Positions 1-8,727 of a stretch of 47,241 nt of DNA are shown here, in pieces; the stretch's first letter is position 1, and each line of letters starts with the position of its first letter. A program made the translations under genes and the position numbers. Origin of the DNA: Candidatus Pacearchaeota archaeon (GTDB lineage: Archaea; Nanobdellota; Nanobdellia; Pacearchaeales; GW2011-AR1). The stretch spans positions 1-47,241 of the forward strand of contig JAGLWM010000007.1 in assembly GCA_023133415.1 (NCBI GenBank), given 5' to 3'. The notes beneath the pieces were generated by a model, which saw only the letters and a program-made list of their open reading frames with translations, did not search any database and was not told the origin of the DNA.

Positions 1-1454
1 AACGGCTCAATAATCCCATTCCCCAAATTATCCTCAACCTTCCCAGAAAACAAATTCAAACCAGCATTCCTCATATCAGCATCATGCGCCGCACGCAACT
101 CAGTCAAAACATCAATCGGATCCATCCCAGCATTCTCAGCCAAAGTCGTCGGAATAAAATCAAAAGCCGAAGCAAATTCCTCAACAGCCAACCTCTCCCT
201 TCCAGTCAAACCCTTCGCATACTCCCTCAACCTCTTCGACAACTCAACCTCAATAGCACCGCCTCCAGCAACAATCTTCGAATCCTTCAACGCCGCAACA
301 ACATCACCCAACGCATCCTCAATCGCCCGCTCAACCTCATCAATCACATGCTCCGTCCCACCTCTAACCAAAATCGTAATCGCCCTCGGATTCGAACAAC
401 CCATAACATAAGTCATCCCACTATCACCATCCTTCCTCTCCTCAACCAACTTCGCACCACCCAAATCCTCACTCGAAATCTCACTCAACTTCGAAACAAT
501 CCTCCCACCAGTCGCCTTCGCCAAATTCTGCATATCAGATCTAGGCACTCGACGAACCGCATAAATCCCTTCCCTCGCCAAATAATGCTGAACCAATTCA
601 TCAACTCCCTTCTGAACAAAAACAACATTCGCACCACTCTCCTTGATCATATCAACCTTCTCCCTCAAAATCGCATCCTCATTACCCAAAAAACTCGTCA
701 ACTGTTCCGGCGTCGAAACAGAAATCCGCGCATCCATCTCAGGACTCCTAACCTCCAAAGCCTCCTCAATCAAAGCAATCCTAGCACCTTCAACTCTCTC
801 CGGCATCTCCAAATTAATCCTTTCCTTATCAATCACAACCCCACGAATCAACTCACTATCCTCAATCGCCCTACCCTTCTGCTTCTCAATCCGAACATCC
901 TCCAAATCAACCCTGCCATTCTCAGCGACAACATCCACCGCATCCACAATAATCTCCGCAAACTTCTCCCTCAAATACTCAACACCCTTCCCAGTCATCG
1001 CAGTCGCCGCAATCTTCATCAACTCATCTTTAGAACCAATCTCAACCGCCAAATCATCCAAAATCTCCTGCGTCTTACTCTCAGCCCACCGATAACCTCT
1101 AACAATAATCGTAGGATGAATCTTCATATCAAGCAACCTCTCTGCATTCTCCAAAAACTTCCCAGCCAACATTACAGCCGTCGTCGTCCCATCCCCAACT
1201 TCCTTCTCCTGCGTCTTCGCAATCTCAACAACCATCTTCGCAGCCGGATGCTCAATCTCCATCTCATCCAAAATCGTCACACCATCATTCGTCACAACAA
1301 CGCTCCCAACCCTATCAACCAACATTTTATCCATCCCCCTCGGCCCCAGCGTCGTCTTCACAGTCTCACTCACAACCCGCGCCGCCAAAATATTATTCCT
1401 CTGAGCATCACGCCCAAGAACCCGATCTCCCTCTGGTAAAACATTATCTACCAT
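1..1454 (-). CDS. ths: Thermosome (group II chaperonin) subunit, 3' end cut off by window edge
   Basis: ATP-dependent cytosolic protein-folding chaperonin that forms a double ring with a built-in lid. Translating the minus strand from ATG 1454-1452 gives [18 protein letters not shown] and an open frame to base 1, about 484 residues. Family signatures are clear: the nucleotide loop with LGPRGMDKM and VTNDGVTIL near residues 37-60, [14 protein letters not shown] near 87-100, and the late [17 protein letters not shown] segment. Family members are usually 530-550 aa, so roughly the last 50-60 residues, including any Gly/Met-rich tail, lie left of the window. No close neighbour shares its strand. 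Identification is very secure; which paralogue (alpha or beta) cannot be told. Confidence 0.97.
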   Translation of the reverse strand, partial: MVDNVLPEGDRVLGRDAQRNNILAARVVSETVKTTLGPRGMDKMLVDRVGSVVVTNDGVTILDEMEIEHPAAKMVVEIAKTQEKEVGDGTTTAVMLAGKFLENAERLLDMKIHPTIIVRGYRWAESKTQEILDDLAVEIGSKDELMKIAATAMTGKGVEYLREKFAEIIVDAVDVVAENGRVDLEDVRIEKQKGRAIEDSELIRGVVIDKERINLEMPERVEGARIALIEEALEVRSPEMDARISVSTPEQLTSFLGNEDAILREKVDMIKESGANVVFVQKGVDELVQHYLAREGIYAVRRVPRSDMQNLAKATGGRIVSKLSEISSEDLGGAKLVEERKDGDSGMTYVMGCSNPRAITILVRGGTEHVIDEVERAIEDALGDVVAALKDSKIVAGGGAIEVELSKRLREYAKGLTGRERLAVEEFASAFDFIPTTLAENAGMDPIDVLTELRAAHDADMRNAGLNLFSGKVEDNLGNGIIEP

Positions 1455-1631
1455 CAGCAAAAATCCCCAGATTTTTGATTCGCAAGGACTTTGTCATTGC
1501 ATAATTTTAAATTTATTTTTTCCATTTTATTTATAGAAAAAACTCCCAAATTCTTTATAAGGATTATTGTGATTTAGTTGTGTGTGATAACAATAAAATT
1601 AGTAACTGTAGCACACAAAAAATTTACCTAA

Positions 1632-1976
1632 TCAAATATAACAAGGGCAATCCCAACCCGCTTCTCCAATTTGTTTTAACGGATTTTCTTTTGGTTTTAT
1701 AATATTTTCTCTTAATTCCTTTATAAGATTTTCATTTTGATAATATGTACAAAAATCTTTAGCATCCTGCTTATTGCCAAGACCAATATGTTTTAATTCG
1801 CTTCTGGAGAATTCCCCTTTTTTTATTGTATAAGCAAGATACTCGGGATTCATCACAATTGTTGGGTCATACACAGAAGAGCTCTTTAGGGCACTCACTG
1901 CCATAGCAGATATTCTAGCACAACTGAAAATATATTTCTCAAAATCCTTTATGGTGGAATTATTATCCAAAGACAT
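1632..1976 (-). CDS. Hypothetical protein, 114 aa
   Basis: I do not recognise this protein. The ATG at 1976 (MSLDNNSTIKDFEKYIF) is preferred to an upstream in-frame start at 2108, because a TATA-like cttatatat lies about 25-30 nt upstream of 1976 and the longer form would overlap the CBS fragment on the other strand. The product is soluble and probably helical, with a C-terminal WDCPCYI that places two Cys near the end. Codons end mostly in A/T, unlike the C-ending codons of the core genes. It sits head to head with a 5'-truncated CBS gene, so it may have arrived with the event that removed that gene's start. Confidence 0.55.
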   Translation of the reverse strand: MSLDNNSTIKDFEKYIFSCARISAMAVSALKSSSVYDPTIVMNPEYLAYTIKKGEFSRSELKHIGLGNKQDAKDFCTYYQNENLIKELRENIIKPKENPLKQIGEAGWDCPCYI

Positions 1977-1985
1977 AATGCCTAA

Positions 1986-2273
1986 AGTATCTTTGGATAT
2001 ATAAGAATTATTGTGGTGGATTGGCGTTTGCCTGTCGTGGAAAATGGAAAACTGATTGGAATAATAACAGCGAATGACATTTTGAGAATTGACCCGGGAC
2101 TTTTTCAAATGATAGCAGAGACAATTAAAATAAAAGAAGAAACAGAAAAATTAAATCGAAGTCATATTAGCACTCCACGAAAACAAGGAACTTGTGATGA
2201 ATGTGGTGAGTTCGATATTTTATATCACGACGAGTCTCAGTGGTTTTGTAACAGCTGTTACTCCAAACGATAA
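1986..2273 (+). pseudogene. 5'-truncated CBS domain protein with C-terminal zinc ribbon
   Basis: The frame opens after a stop at 1983-1985. It encodes the second half of a CBS motif (RLPVVENGKLIGIITANDIL), a helical linker and a C-terminal ribbon with two Cys pairs (CDECGEFDI...FCNSCY). CBS domains bind adenosyl ligands and normally occur as tandem pairs of about 120 aa; here the first CBS and half of the second are missing. The only start candidates are GTG codons at 2013 and 2016, inside the motif. The upstream DNA is occupied by the promoter of the opposing gene. I read this as a remnant; a short expressed ribbon protein is possible but unlikely. Confidence 0.7.
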
Positions 2274-2307
2274 TGTTTATATAATACAATTCCCTAAAAA
2301 CAAAAAG

Positions 2308-2805
2308 ATGGCGCAAAAAAAATTAATCTACAAAGAAAAACTAACCCAAGTCGGTTATTGGAATTACGAAGATGTCTACGGCATGCTCTTCGGATGGATA
2401 AAAGACCACGGCTACTCCCTAACAGAAAACCAATATAAAGAAAAACTCTCAGCCAACGGAAAAGAAATCATAATAAGCTGGAAAGCACAAAAAGCAGTTA
2501 CAGATTATTTCCAATATAAACTAGAACTAGACTGGCACATCCTCGGAATGAAAGACGCCGAAGTAGAAATAGATGGCAAAAAAACCAAAACAAATAAAGG
2601 AGAACTAGAAATAGTGTTTAAAGGAAGCATTATAAAAGACTATGAAAAAAGATGGGAAGACAAACCAATTCACAAATTTCTAAGAGGAATCTACGAAAAA
2701 TATATTATCCGAACCACAATCGACGAATACGAAGGCAGCCTCGAAGACGAAACCAAAGAACTAATCACTGATCTAAAAGCCTTCCTTAGAATACCAGTAG
2801 GCTAG
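2308..2805 (+). CDS. Conserved hypothetical protein, 165 aa
   Basis: I cannot assign a function. The ATG at 2308 (MAQKKLIYKEKLTQVGYWNYEDVY) is chosen because the codon style turns to the C-rich core pattern there, and a TATA-like tttatata lies about 28 nt upstream at 2276-2283. The longer open frame begins inside the CBS fragment and is not credible. The sequence is rich in Trp, Tyr, Lys and Glu, has no signal peptide or membrane segment, and has alternating charged strands (ELDWHILGMKDAEVEIDGKK) suggesting a beta-rich soluble fold. The next gene starts about 40 nt downstream with its own TATA box. Confidence 0.8.
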   Translation: MAQKKLIYKEKLTQVGYWNYEDVYGMLFGWIKDHGYSLTENQYKEKLSANGKEIIISWKAQKAVTDYFQYKLELDWHILGMKDAEVEIDGKKTKTNKGELEIVFKGSIIKDYEKRWEDKPIHKFLRGIYEKYIIRTTIDEYEGSLEDETKELITDLKAFLRIPVG

Positions 2806-2817
2806 ACAACATAAATC

Positions 2818-2826
2818 TTTATAAAA
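2818..2826 (+). promoter_or_regulatory. TATA-like promoter element for the 453-aa membrane protein
   Basis: The sequence tttataaaa is centred about 25 nt before the ATG at 2847, with no Shine-Dalgarno site between. This is the geometry expected of an archaeal leaderless transcript. Confidence 0.6.
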
Positions 2827-2846
2827 TAATTTCAACCTCTCAACAC

Positions 2847-4208
2847 ATGAGAAAACTATCCATCCTAATAATAGCACTTCTATTCCTAACCTCAGTATCA
2901 GCCCTAGAACTCGTCCCCGAATACAGCTCAAACATCATCGTAAAAGACTTCCAAAACTCAATCCAACTAAACCTCGAAATCAAAAACGCGACCCCGGGAA
3001 CCTACAATCTCTACACCCTAGCCGACATCTCAATCAAACCATCCGAAACATTCCAAGTCACAAATAAGACATTCCAAAAAGAATTCACAATATCACCAAC
3101 CGAAAATCTCAACCTCGAAGGATACTACGCATTCACATACATCCTTAATCACAGAGGCGTAGAAAAAGTCGAAGAAAAAATGCTGCTAAACATCGTCAAT
3201 CTCGAAGACATAATAGAAATCAGCTCCGAATCAATAGATCCCGCCTCAGGTAACATCTCATTCTACGTTCAAAACAAAGAAGCAATCTATTTAAAAAATC
3301 TCACAGCAAAATTTTCCTCGGTCCTATTCGAAACAGAAGAAATCATCTTTGATCTAAAACCAAACGAAAAACTAGAAATAGCAGTCGACGTGAATGAAGA
3401 TAAACTAAAGAAAACAAAAGCCGGCGTCTATATAATCAATTCCATCTTCCAAATGAAAGACGGAGAAAGAGAAATTAAAGGAAACTTATATCTAGGGGAA
3501 AAGAAGGGAATCACATCAACCGAAGACAAATCCGGCCTCTTAATCCGAAGTGAAACAATCACAAAAGTCAACTCAGGAAATGTAATCGAAAGCATCCAAG
3601 TGAAACTATCCCGAAACATCTTCTCACGCCTTTTCACAAGTTTCAACATAGAACCAACACTAACCGAGAGAAAAGGACTAACCGTCGAATATACATGGCT
3701 AAAAGAAAAATTGAACCCAACAGAAGCATACATTGTAAAAGCAAAAACGAACTATCTCTTCCCGTTCCTAATAATCATCCTAGCAACCCTGGCATTCCTC
3801 GGATTCAAACGTTTCTCTGAAACAAAACTCGAAATCAAAAAATCCGTATCCCCCGTAAAAACAAAAGGCGGAGAATTCGCGCTAAAAGTACAACTTGCGC
3901 TAAAAGCAAAAAAAGATATTGAAAATGTCAGCCTAGTTGACAAAGTCCCGGCAATAGTAAAAATCTACAAAAAGTTCGGAAGCCTTAAGCCAGACAAAAT
4001 TGACGCAACAAGTAGACGAATTCACTGGAACATCGGAGACCTCAAGGCAGGCGAAGAAAGAATTTTCAATTACATAATCTATTCCAAAGTAGGCGTCGTC
4101 GGAAAATTCTCTTTACCACGAGCACTGGCAATCTTCGAAAAAGACAACAGTATACATGAAATCGACTCAAACAACGTCTTCTTTATGAACGAGCAAACAA
4201 GAGATTAA
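2847..4208 (+). CDS. Membrane-anchored surface protein with C-terminal DUF11-like domain, 453 aa
   Basis: A Sec signal peptide (MRKLSILIIALLFLTSVSAL) is followed by about 280 residues of beta-rich sequence, a transmembrane helix near 303-320 (FPFLIIILATLAFLGF) and a C-terminal domain near 325-445. That last domain (KKSVSPVKTKGGEF, then IHWNIGDLKAGEERIFNYII) resembles the DUF11/CARDB-type conserved-repeat fold of archaeal surface proteins. If the signal peptide is cleaved, the topology puts this domain in the cytoplasm, which is unusual for that fold. The domain name is inferred from pattern only. The gene ends one base before the convergent DnaA-like gene. Confidence 0.8.
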   Translation: MRKLSILIIALLFLTSVSALELVPEYSSNIIVKDFQNSIQLNLEIKNATPGTYNLYTLADISIKPSETFQVTNKTFQKEFTISPTENLNLEGYYAFTYILNHRGVEKVEEKMLLNIVNLEDIIEISSESIDPASGNISFYVQNKEAIYLKNLTAKFSSVLFETEEIIFDLKPNEKLEIAVDVNEDKLKKTKAGVYIINSIFQMKDGEREIKGNLYLGEKKGITSTEDKSGLLIRSETITKVNSGNVIESIQVKLSRNIFSRLFTSFNIEPTLTERKGLTVEYTWLKEKLNPTEAYIVKAKTNYLFPFLIIILATLAFLGFKRFSETKLEIKKSVSPVKTKGGEFALKVQLALKAKKDIENVSLVDKVPAIVKIYKKFGSLKPDKIDATSRRIHWNIGDLKAGEERIFNYIIYSKVGVVGKFSLPRALAIFEKDNSIHEIDSNNVFFMNEQTRD

Positions 4209-4209
4209 A

Positions 4210-5484
4210 CTACTTACGTAACCCCAACTTCCTTAACGAATTAATGATGCTACCATGTTTTCTATCCACAAGTTTGCCTATCTGTGATAAATTAGTAACT
4301 CCACTCCTCCATAAATCTCCAATAACATTATCCCTCATTTCTACTAATTCCGCAGGTCTCCCCCTACTTCTAATCAGCTCAGCGTCATAACCCCTTTCGC
4401 GCAAAATCTTATCAAACATTGCATGAGGACCATTAGGATTCGGGTTAAAAAGATTTTGCTGAAAACTCAAAGAAGCTTGTATATCATTAATTTCAATCTC
4501 CCTATTATTTCTTTCAGCTAGAGCAAGAGCTCTTTGTATATAATCCTTCGCAATCCCGCGAACAGTAAGTCCTTCAGGAATTACGCTATTAAAATAAGAA
4601 ACTACCTCCTCGAACTTACTTTTATCTTTAGGCGCAGAAGGGGAACCCGCCAAAAAGCTTTCAATCATCATCCCATACTCTCCCCTCTCAGGATATCTCA
4701 ATTCAACCACCTCAATTCCCCTAAGCCTATCTTTCAGTCCCTCATGAGGCACCGACATTAAAAATTTAGAATGAACCTCTCTATCTCCCATAAAAGAAAG
4801 TAAATGTAAAGATCCATTACCAAAACCCCTGTCCAAAGAATCATACATTACGCCCCTGGTCCATTTACTAAATTTAGACAAAGGCATCATTTCCGAAGAA
4901 TCAATCCCAACAATATCGGCACCAAAAAAATAAGAAAGATCAATTCCCTTAGGACCCCTCTTCGCCCTCAATTCACTCTTTAATCCATTAATATTAAGAT
5001 AAGAGGAGCTCTTTCCTCTCTTAAGACCCCTAATTAAAATATTAGATAACAAAGAACTCTTTCCAGAACCAGTCAGACCAAGAATACAAATAGGATCACA
5101 CGATTCACCCTTCAAGAACCTCTCAAAAGAATAATTCACCACATCAACAGCCTCCCTATTCCCCGAATGAACGACAAACCTATCATCGGTCATATTAGGA
5201 TAACAAATCTTAGACTTGCCAATGTCAGAAGAATATAAATCCTTTTTAGAAAAAATTCCTTCTAATGTTTTTTCCTCCAAAACTTCTTTCGGACCAAAAT
5301 AGTTATTTTTAAATTTTTCAGGATTAGTAACCACAGTAACCCCAGAGATATTCCTTTTTTTAAGCAGAGAAGCAGCATAATCATTCCCTACATAGACCAC
5401 AAATTTATTTCCCTTCTCCTCGCCAGAAAAATATAATGAGGAGACCCCCGAATCCTCAAGAATTTTTCTCAATTTCTCAACCAT
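4210..5484 (-). CDS. DnaA-like AAA+ ATPase with DnaA-type C-terminal helix-turn-helix, 424 aa
   Basis: Domain order and motifs follow bacterial DnaA, the replication initiator that binds DnaA boxes and melts the origin. Residues 1-60 resemble domain I. DRFVVHSGNREA (101-112) matches the FDNFVVGxSN entry. Walker A is GLTGSGKSS (136-144). A Walker B-like strand IVGIDSS (191-197) has Ser where DnaA has its second Asp. GLKDRLRGIEVVELRYPER (249-267) matches the arginine-finger region. TVRGIAKDYIQRALALAE (307-324) matches sensor II, and DRKHGSIINSLRKLG (407-421) matches the domain IV signature GRDHSTVLHA. Start is ATG 5484; an in-frame TTG lies 9 nt upstream. It is divergent from truD with a ~100-nt gap. 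Archaea normally use Orc1/Cdc6. ATP hydrolysis may be impaired, and a role outside initiation is possible. Confidence 0.72.
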   Translation of the reverse strand: MVEKLRKILEDSGVSSLYFSGEEKGNKFVVYVGNDYAASLLKKRNISGVTVVTNPEKFKNNYFGPKEVLEEKTLEGIFSKKDLYSSDIGKSKICYPNMTDDRFVVHSGNREAVDVVNYSFERFLKGESCDPICILGLTGSGKSSLLSNILIRGLKRGKSSSYLNINGLKSELRAKRGPKGIDLSYFFGADIVGIDSSEMMPLSKFSKWTRGVMYDSLDRGFGNGSLHLLSFMGDREVHSKFLMSVPHEGLKDRLRGIEVVELRYPERGEYGMMIESFLAGSPSAPKDKSKFEEVVSYFNSVIPEGLTVRGIAKDYIQRALALAERNNREIEINDIQASLSFQQNLFNPNPNGPHAMFDKILRERGYDAELIRSRGRPAELVEMRDNVIGDLWRSGVTNLSQIGKLVDRKHGSIINSLRKLGLRK

Positions 5485-5586
5485 CAAAAACAAACTTTAT
5501 TTACATTTAAAAATTTGTCGTTATTTCAAAATGAAACAAAATTTCAAAAACAACCAATTTTTATACCCAAAACTCTTTCTCCGAAA

Positions 5587-6657
5587 ATGAAAAAGATATC
5601 TGCTAGACTAAAACAAAAAACTGAAGATTTCATCGTAGAAGAAATAGGAGAAAAATGGATATGCAAAATATCTCAGGAATTCGTCCAGCCTAAAATAAAT
5701 TTACAACTTGAAGCTCACGACTTCCTTTGGTGTGAACTAGAAAAGAAAAACATCGACCACTTCACTGCAATCAAAACAATAGCAAACTTCCTAAACACAA
5801 ATCTTTACGCAATCGGATATGCCGGAACCAAAGACAAACAAGCCCACACATCCCAACGAATCTCGATAGAAAAACCCAACATCGAAAAACTCCAAACCTT
5901 CCAACATTCAAACATCATCCTAAAAAACTTCAAATGGAACAAGAGAAAAATAAAAATGGGCTACCTCGATGCAAACCATTTCAAAATCACACTCCGCGAC
6001 ATCGATAAAAAGGACGCAATCAAAATAACAAATCAAATCAAAAAAACAACCTTTTTCCCAAACTACTTCGGACCACAAAGATTCGGCATCAATCAATCCA
6101 ATATCAAAATCGGCAAAGCTATCCTAAAAAGAAACTTCCAAAAAGCAATCCAACTAATCCAAGAAGACAAAGGTCTACCGACCACCAACCACCGAGTGCC
6201 GACTGCCGCATTAAAACATCTTCCAAAAAAGATGCTTTTAATGTACATCCACGCCGTCCAATCCAAAATCTTCAACGACATAATAACCCAAGCTCTAAAA
6301 GAAAACCTAAACCTCGAACAAAAAGGCCAACAAACCGGAATCCTCGCAGGATATAAAACAAGATTCTCACAAGGTAAATTGGGAGAAATCGAACAAGAAA
6401 TCCTAAACCAACACAATCTAACACTAGAAGATTTCAACATCAAAGAAATCCCATTCCTCAGAATCAAAGGCTCATTCCGAAAAGCAATCACAAAAATCGA
6501 AGACCTAAAAATCGAAATACTAGACGACGACGAATTCCCAAACTCGGGCCCAACAGGGTCATGCCATCTGAGGCCAAAAAAAATAATCCTCGAATTCACT
6601 CTTCCAAGCGGAGTTTATGCAACAACATTCCTAGAAAACTTTTTCACCTTCGCATAG
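5587..6657 (+). CDS. truD: tRNA pseudouridine(13) synthase TruD, 356 aa
   Basis: It isomerises a uridine of tRNA (U13 in bacteria) to pseudouridine. The TruD signature GYAGTKDKQAHTSQRIS (residues 77-93) contains the catalytic Asp83. The family motif NYFGPQRFG follows near residue 159, and LRPKKIILEFTLPSGVYAT closes the protein. At 356 aa it matches family length. ATG 5587 is preferred over an upstream TTG at 5515 because tttttata lies about 25 nt before it and the N-terminal KQKTEDFIVEE motif starts there. Odd: residues 198-207 are encoded by four CCGACCA-type heptanucleotide repeats (6178-6205), an apparent insertion in a variable loop. Confidence 0.95.
   Translation: MKKISARLKQKTEDFIVEEIGEKWICKISQEFVQPKINLQLEAHDFLWCELEKKNIDHFTAIKTIANFLNTNLYAIGYAGTKDKQAHTSQRISIEKPNIEKLQTFQHSNIILKNFKWNKRKIKMGYLDANHFKITLRDIDKKDAIKITNQIKKTTFFPNYFGPQRFGINQSNIKIGKAILKRNFQKAIQLIQEDKGLPTTNHRVPTAALKHLPKKMLLMYIHAVQSKIFNDIITQALKENLNLEQKGQQTGILAGYKTRFSQGKLGEIEQEILNQHNLTLEDFNIKEIPFLRIKGSFRKAITKIEDLKIEILDDDEFPNSGPTGSCHLRPKKIILEFTLPSGVYATTFLENFFTFA
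6178..6205 (+). repeat. Heptanucleotide repeat array inside truD
   Basis: Four units: CCGACCA, CCAACCA, CCGAGTG, CCGACTG. The same degenerate heptad family occurs at 8752, 14090, 29887 and 46001, always with the C-rich strand on plus. Confidence 0.75.
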
Positions 6658-6673
6658 TATTCATTCTAAAGAA

Positions 6674-7120
6674 CTATAACTTGGAAAATTTAATTCTATC
6701 ATCTGCTATTTTAAGAAGCTTTTTTGGGCTTTCTTGTTTTAGTTTCGCAAAAGCCTCTTCGAAAGTTACCCAAATGTATTCTGAATGTTCCTCTGACACC
6801 TTAGCCTCCTTAGAATTGGCTTCTAATAAAAAATAAGTAACAGTTTTATCAATCATCACCCTATCACTTTTTCTCTCGAACGAATACTCCTCATTATTTC
6901 TAAATCCATCAAGAAAAGTCAATCCCGTTAAACCAGTTTCTTCCTCAACTTCCCTTAAAGCAGTATCTTTTTCAGATTCATTTTCTTCCATTCTTCCCTT
7001 TGGAAATCCCCAATGAATTCCTGTTTTGATATGCTTCAAAAGAAGATATAAAATTTGGTTATCTCTAATAATAAAAACTATTGCGCCTGCCGATCTCATC
7101 GTTTGTCTTTCTTGATTCAT
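6674..7120 (-). CDS. Nudix hydrolase, probable diadenosine tetraphosphatase type, 148 aa
   Basis: The complete Nudix box is present (G42-x5-E48-x7-REVEEETGL ending at residue 64), preceded by IHWGFPKGRME. This pattern is typical of Ap4A hydrolases and related nucleoside-diphosphate-linked pyrophosphatases that clean the cytosolic nucleotide pool; the exact substrate cannot be read from sequence. The start MNQERQTMRSAGAIVFI at ATG 7120 is supported by tttaaata about 25 nt upstream (7141-7148). It converges on truD, with stop codons 17 nt apart, and diverges from the sulfotransferase. Confidence 0.9.
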   Translation of the reverse strand: MNQERQTMRSAGAIVFIIRDNQILYLLLKHIKTGIHWGFPKGRMEENESEKDTALREVEEETGLTGLTFLDGFRNNEEYSFERKSDRVMIDKTVTYFLLEANSKEAKVSEEHSEYIWVTFEEAFAKLKQESPKKLLKIADDRIKFSKL

Positions 7121-7152
7121 TTTATTACAATGTTTGTTTTTATTTAAAGATA

Positions 7153-7960
7153 ATGATTACCTATTTGTTTAAATATTATATCCTCAGTATTTTTCCTGTT
7201 ATCATAAGCGGAAATTCAGAAATCTTGATAATTTCGTTCCCCAAATGTGGTAGAACTTGGCTAAGATTATTAATAGGAAGAATATTGCAACAAACATATC
7301 ATTTCTCAGAAAATGATATGTTAAATATAGAAAAAATGTCCAGAAAAATAAAAGAAATACCAAATTTGACCGTTTTACACGAAGATAATCCGCACCTAAA
7401 AAGATATGAACAATTATCTAAATCTAAAAATAAATATAAAGACAAAAAAATAATCTTTTTAGCAAGAAACCCCAAAGATGTTATAGTTTCGTGGTATTTT
7501 CACAGAACTAAAAGAAAATTAAACAAGAATTATCAGGAAACCTTATCTAACTTCTTAACAGAAAAAAAAAGGTGGTTTTGATTCGATAATTGAATATTAT
7601 AATATTTGGGCTAAAAATAAAAATATTCCAAAGAATTTTCTTCTAGTAAAATATGAAAATATGCACAAAAATATCAGAAAGGAATTTCAAAATATTTTAG
7701 AATTTATTGGATTAACTGTCGCAGAGAATATTATAGATGAAGCAATAAAATATACTCAATTTGAAAATATGAAAAAAATGGAAAAACAAGACAAATTCAA
7801 CATGAAACGATTAAGACCAGGAAATAAAAAAGACCCAGAATCCTACAAAACCAGAAGGGGAAAAGTTGGAGGATATAAAGATTATCTCTCAAAAAAAGAA
7901 ATTATAGTCTTAAATAAAAAAATGAAACACCTAACAAAATTTTATGGATATTCAAAATGA
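7153..7960 (+). pseudogene. Sulfotransferase family protein, frameshifted in an A9 run
   Basis: Sulfotransferases move sulfate from PAPS to a hydroxyl or amine, often on a glycan. Frame 1 carries the 5'-phosphosulfate loop SFPKCGRTWLRLLIG and the 3'-phosphate motif IIFLARNPKDVIVSWYF. It hits a stop at 7579-7581. The homologous sequence resumes one frame over (GGFDSIIEYYNIWAK) and runs to 7960, including FLLVKYENM and the C-terminal PAPS motif RRGKVGGYKDYLS. The break is at nine consecutive A (7562-7570); eight A would restore one ORF of about 269 codons. Transcriptional slippage, sequencing error or true decay are all possible. Its TGA overlaps the ATG of the next gene. Confidence 0.8.
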
Positions 7961-8567
7961 AAATAATATTTATCAGACATGGGGAATCTGTGGCAAATAG
8001 TCAAAAAATACATCAAGGACACAAAATAGATACCCCTTTAAGTCAATTAGGCAAGTGGCAAGCAGAAAAATAGCTGAACGACTAAAAAATAAAGATATCA
8101 GAATTATTTATACAAGCGATTTGAAAAGAGCAAAAGAAACTGCAGAAATAATTGCAAAACATCATAATCTACAAATAAAAATAGATAAAAGATTGAGAGA
8201 TAGAGATACTGGAGATTGTGCAGGAACCAAAATTAGATTAAGTGATCACTTTAAACAACTGAGAAAAAAGGCAAAAAGGCAAAATGTGGATGTAAATTCA
8301 TTGAAATTTCCTGGAGGTGAGAGTACAAATGATCATATAATTAGAACAAAAGAATTTTTGAAGGAAATAAACAATTGTAAAGAAAATATTTTAATAGTAG
8401 CTCATGGGGGTACTAATAAAGTTATAATGGCAGTAACAAAAAAAGAAAAAGACAGAGAGTCGATTTGGAAATCCAAACAAAAAAATACCTGTGTTAATAT
8501 ATTAAAGAAAGAACGAGGTATCTATAAAATAATATTAACAAATTGCACAAAACACTTAGAATCCTAA
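7957..8567 (+). pseudogene. Histidine phosphatase (phosphoglycerate mutase-like), frameshifted in an A5 run
   Basis: The start MKIIFIRHGESVAN carries the RHG phosphohistidine motif of the branch-1 histidine phosphatase superfamily. The frame stops at TAG 8071-8073 after GKWQAEK. The following sequence, one frame over (IAERLKNKDIRIIYTSDLKRA), contains the usual SDLxRAxETA motif, then an ECA-like RLRDRDTGDCAG and the second catalytic His in ILIVAHGGTNK. One extra A in the run at 8066-8070 would restore about 204 codons. It overlaps the sulfotransferase stop (ATGA), so both probably form one transcript. The substrate is unknown; a surface-glycan or metabolite role is only suggested by the partner. 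Confidence 0.8.
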
Positions 8568-8583
8568 GCTATTATAATCAACA

Positions 8584-8654
8584 TCCCCCCACCCTGAATC
8601 GAACAGGGCCACAGCGGGCTACAACCGCCTGCTCTACCGATGAGCTATAGGGGG
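8584..8654 (-). tRNA. trnY: tRNA-Tyr (anticodon GTA)
   Basis: On the minus strand CCCCCTA pairs with TGGGGGG to form a 7-bp acceptor. The D arm is GCTC...GAGC, the anticodon arm is GGCGG-TTGTAGC-CCGCT with anticodon GTA, and the T arm is CCCTG-TTCGATT-CAGGG, with discriminator A. The first pair is C1-G72, the archaeal/eukaryotic tyrosine identity pair. No intron and no encoded CCA. A TATA-like ttttataaaa lies about 25-30 nt upstream (8679-8688). Confidence 0.95.
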
Positions 8655-8689
8655 ATAATATCTCCTAACAAAATTCTTTTATAAAACTT

Positions 8690-8715
8690 CCCACCCTGAA
8701 TCGAACGAGGGCTAC
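8690..8715 (-). repeat. tRNA-Tyr T-arm remnant
   Basis: Seventeen bases (cccaccctgaatcgaac, 8690-8706) repeat exactly the T-arm and 3' acceptor part of tRNA-Tyr at 8588-8604, in the same orientation, followed by a partly matching gagggctac. No other arm of a tRNA can be folded. It lies upstream (5') of the intact tRNA, so it looks like the residue of a tandem tRNA copy rather than a normal integrase scar, which would lie at the 3' end. Confidence 0.6.
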
Positions 8716-8727
8716 CGAAAAAAATAA

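Noticed and set aside
84-1439. Long plus-strand open frame over the thermosome gene
   Set aside because: It is the antisense shadow of the C-ending codons of the thermosome gene; the translation is Arg/Asn/Leu-rich low-complexity sequence with no domain. Similar shadows over the MutS-like, permuted GTPase and TIM-barrel genes were dropped for the same reason.
8690-8706. T-arm repeat as an integrase attachment site
   Set aside because: The copy lies on the 5' side of the tRNA and only ~100 nt away, with no integrase gene between or nearby.
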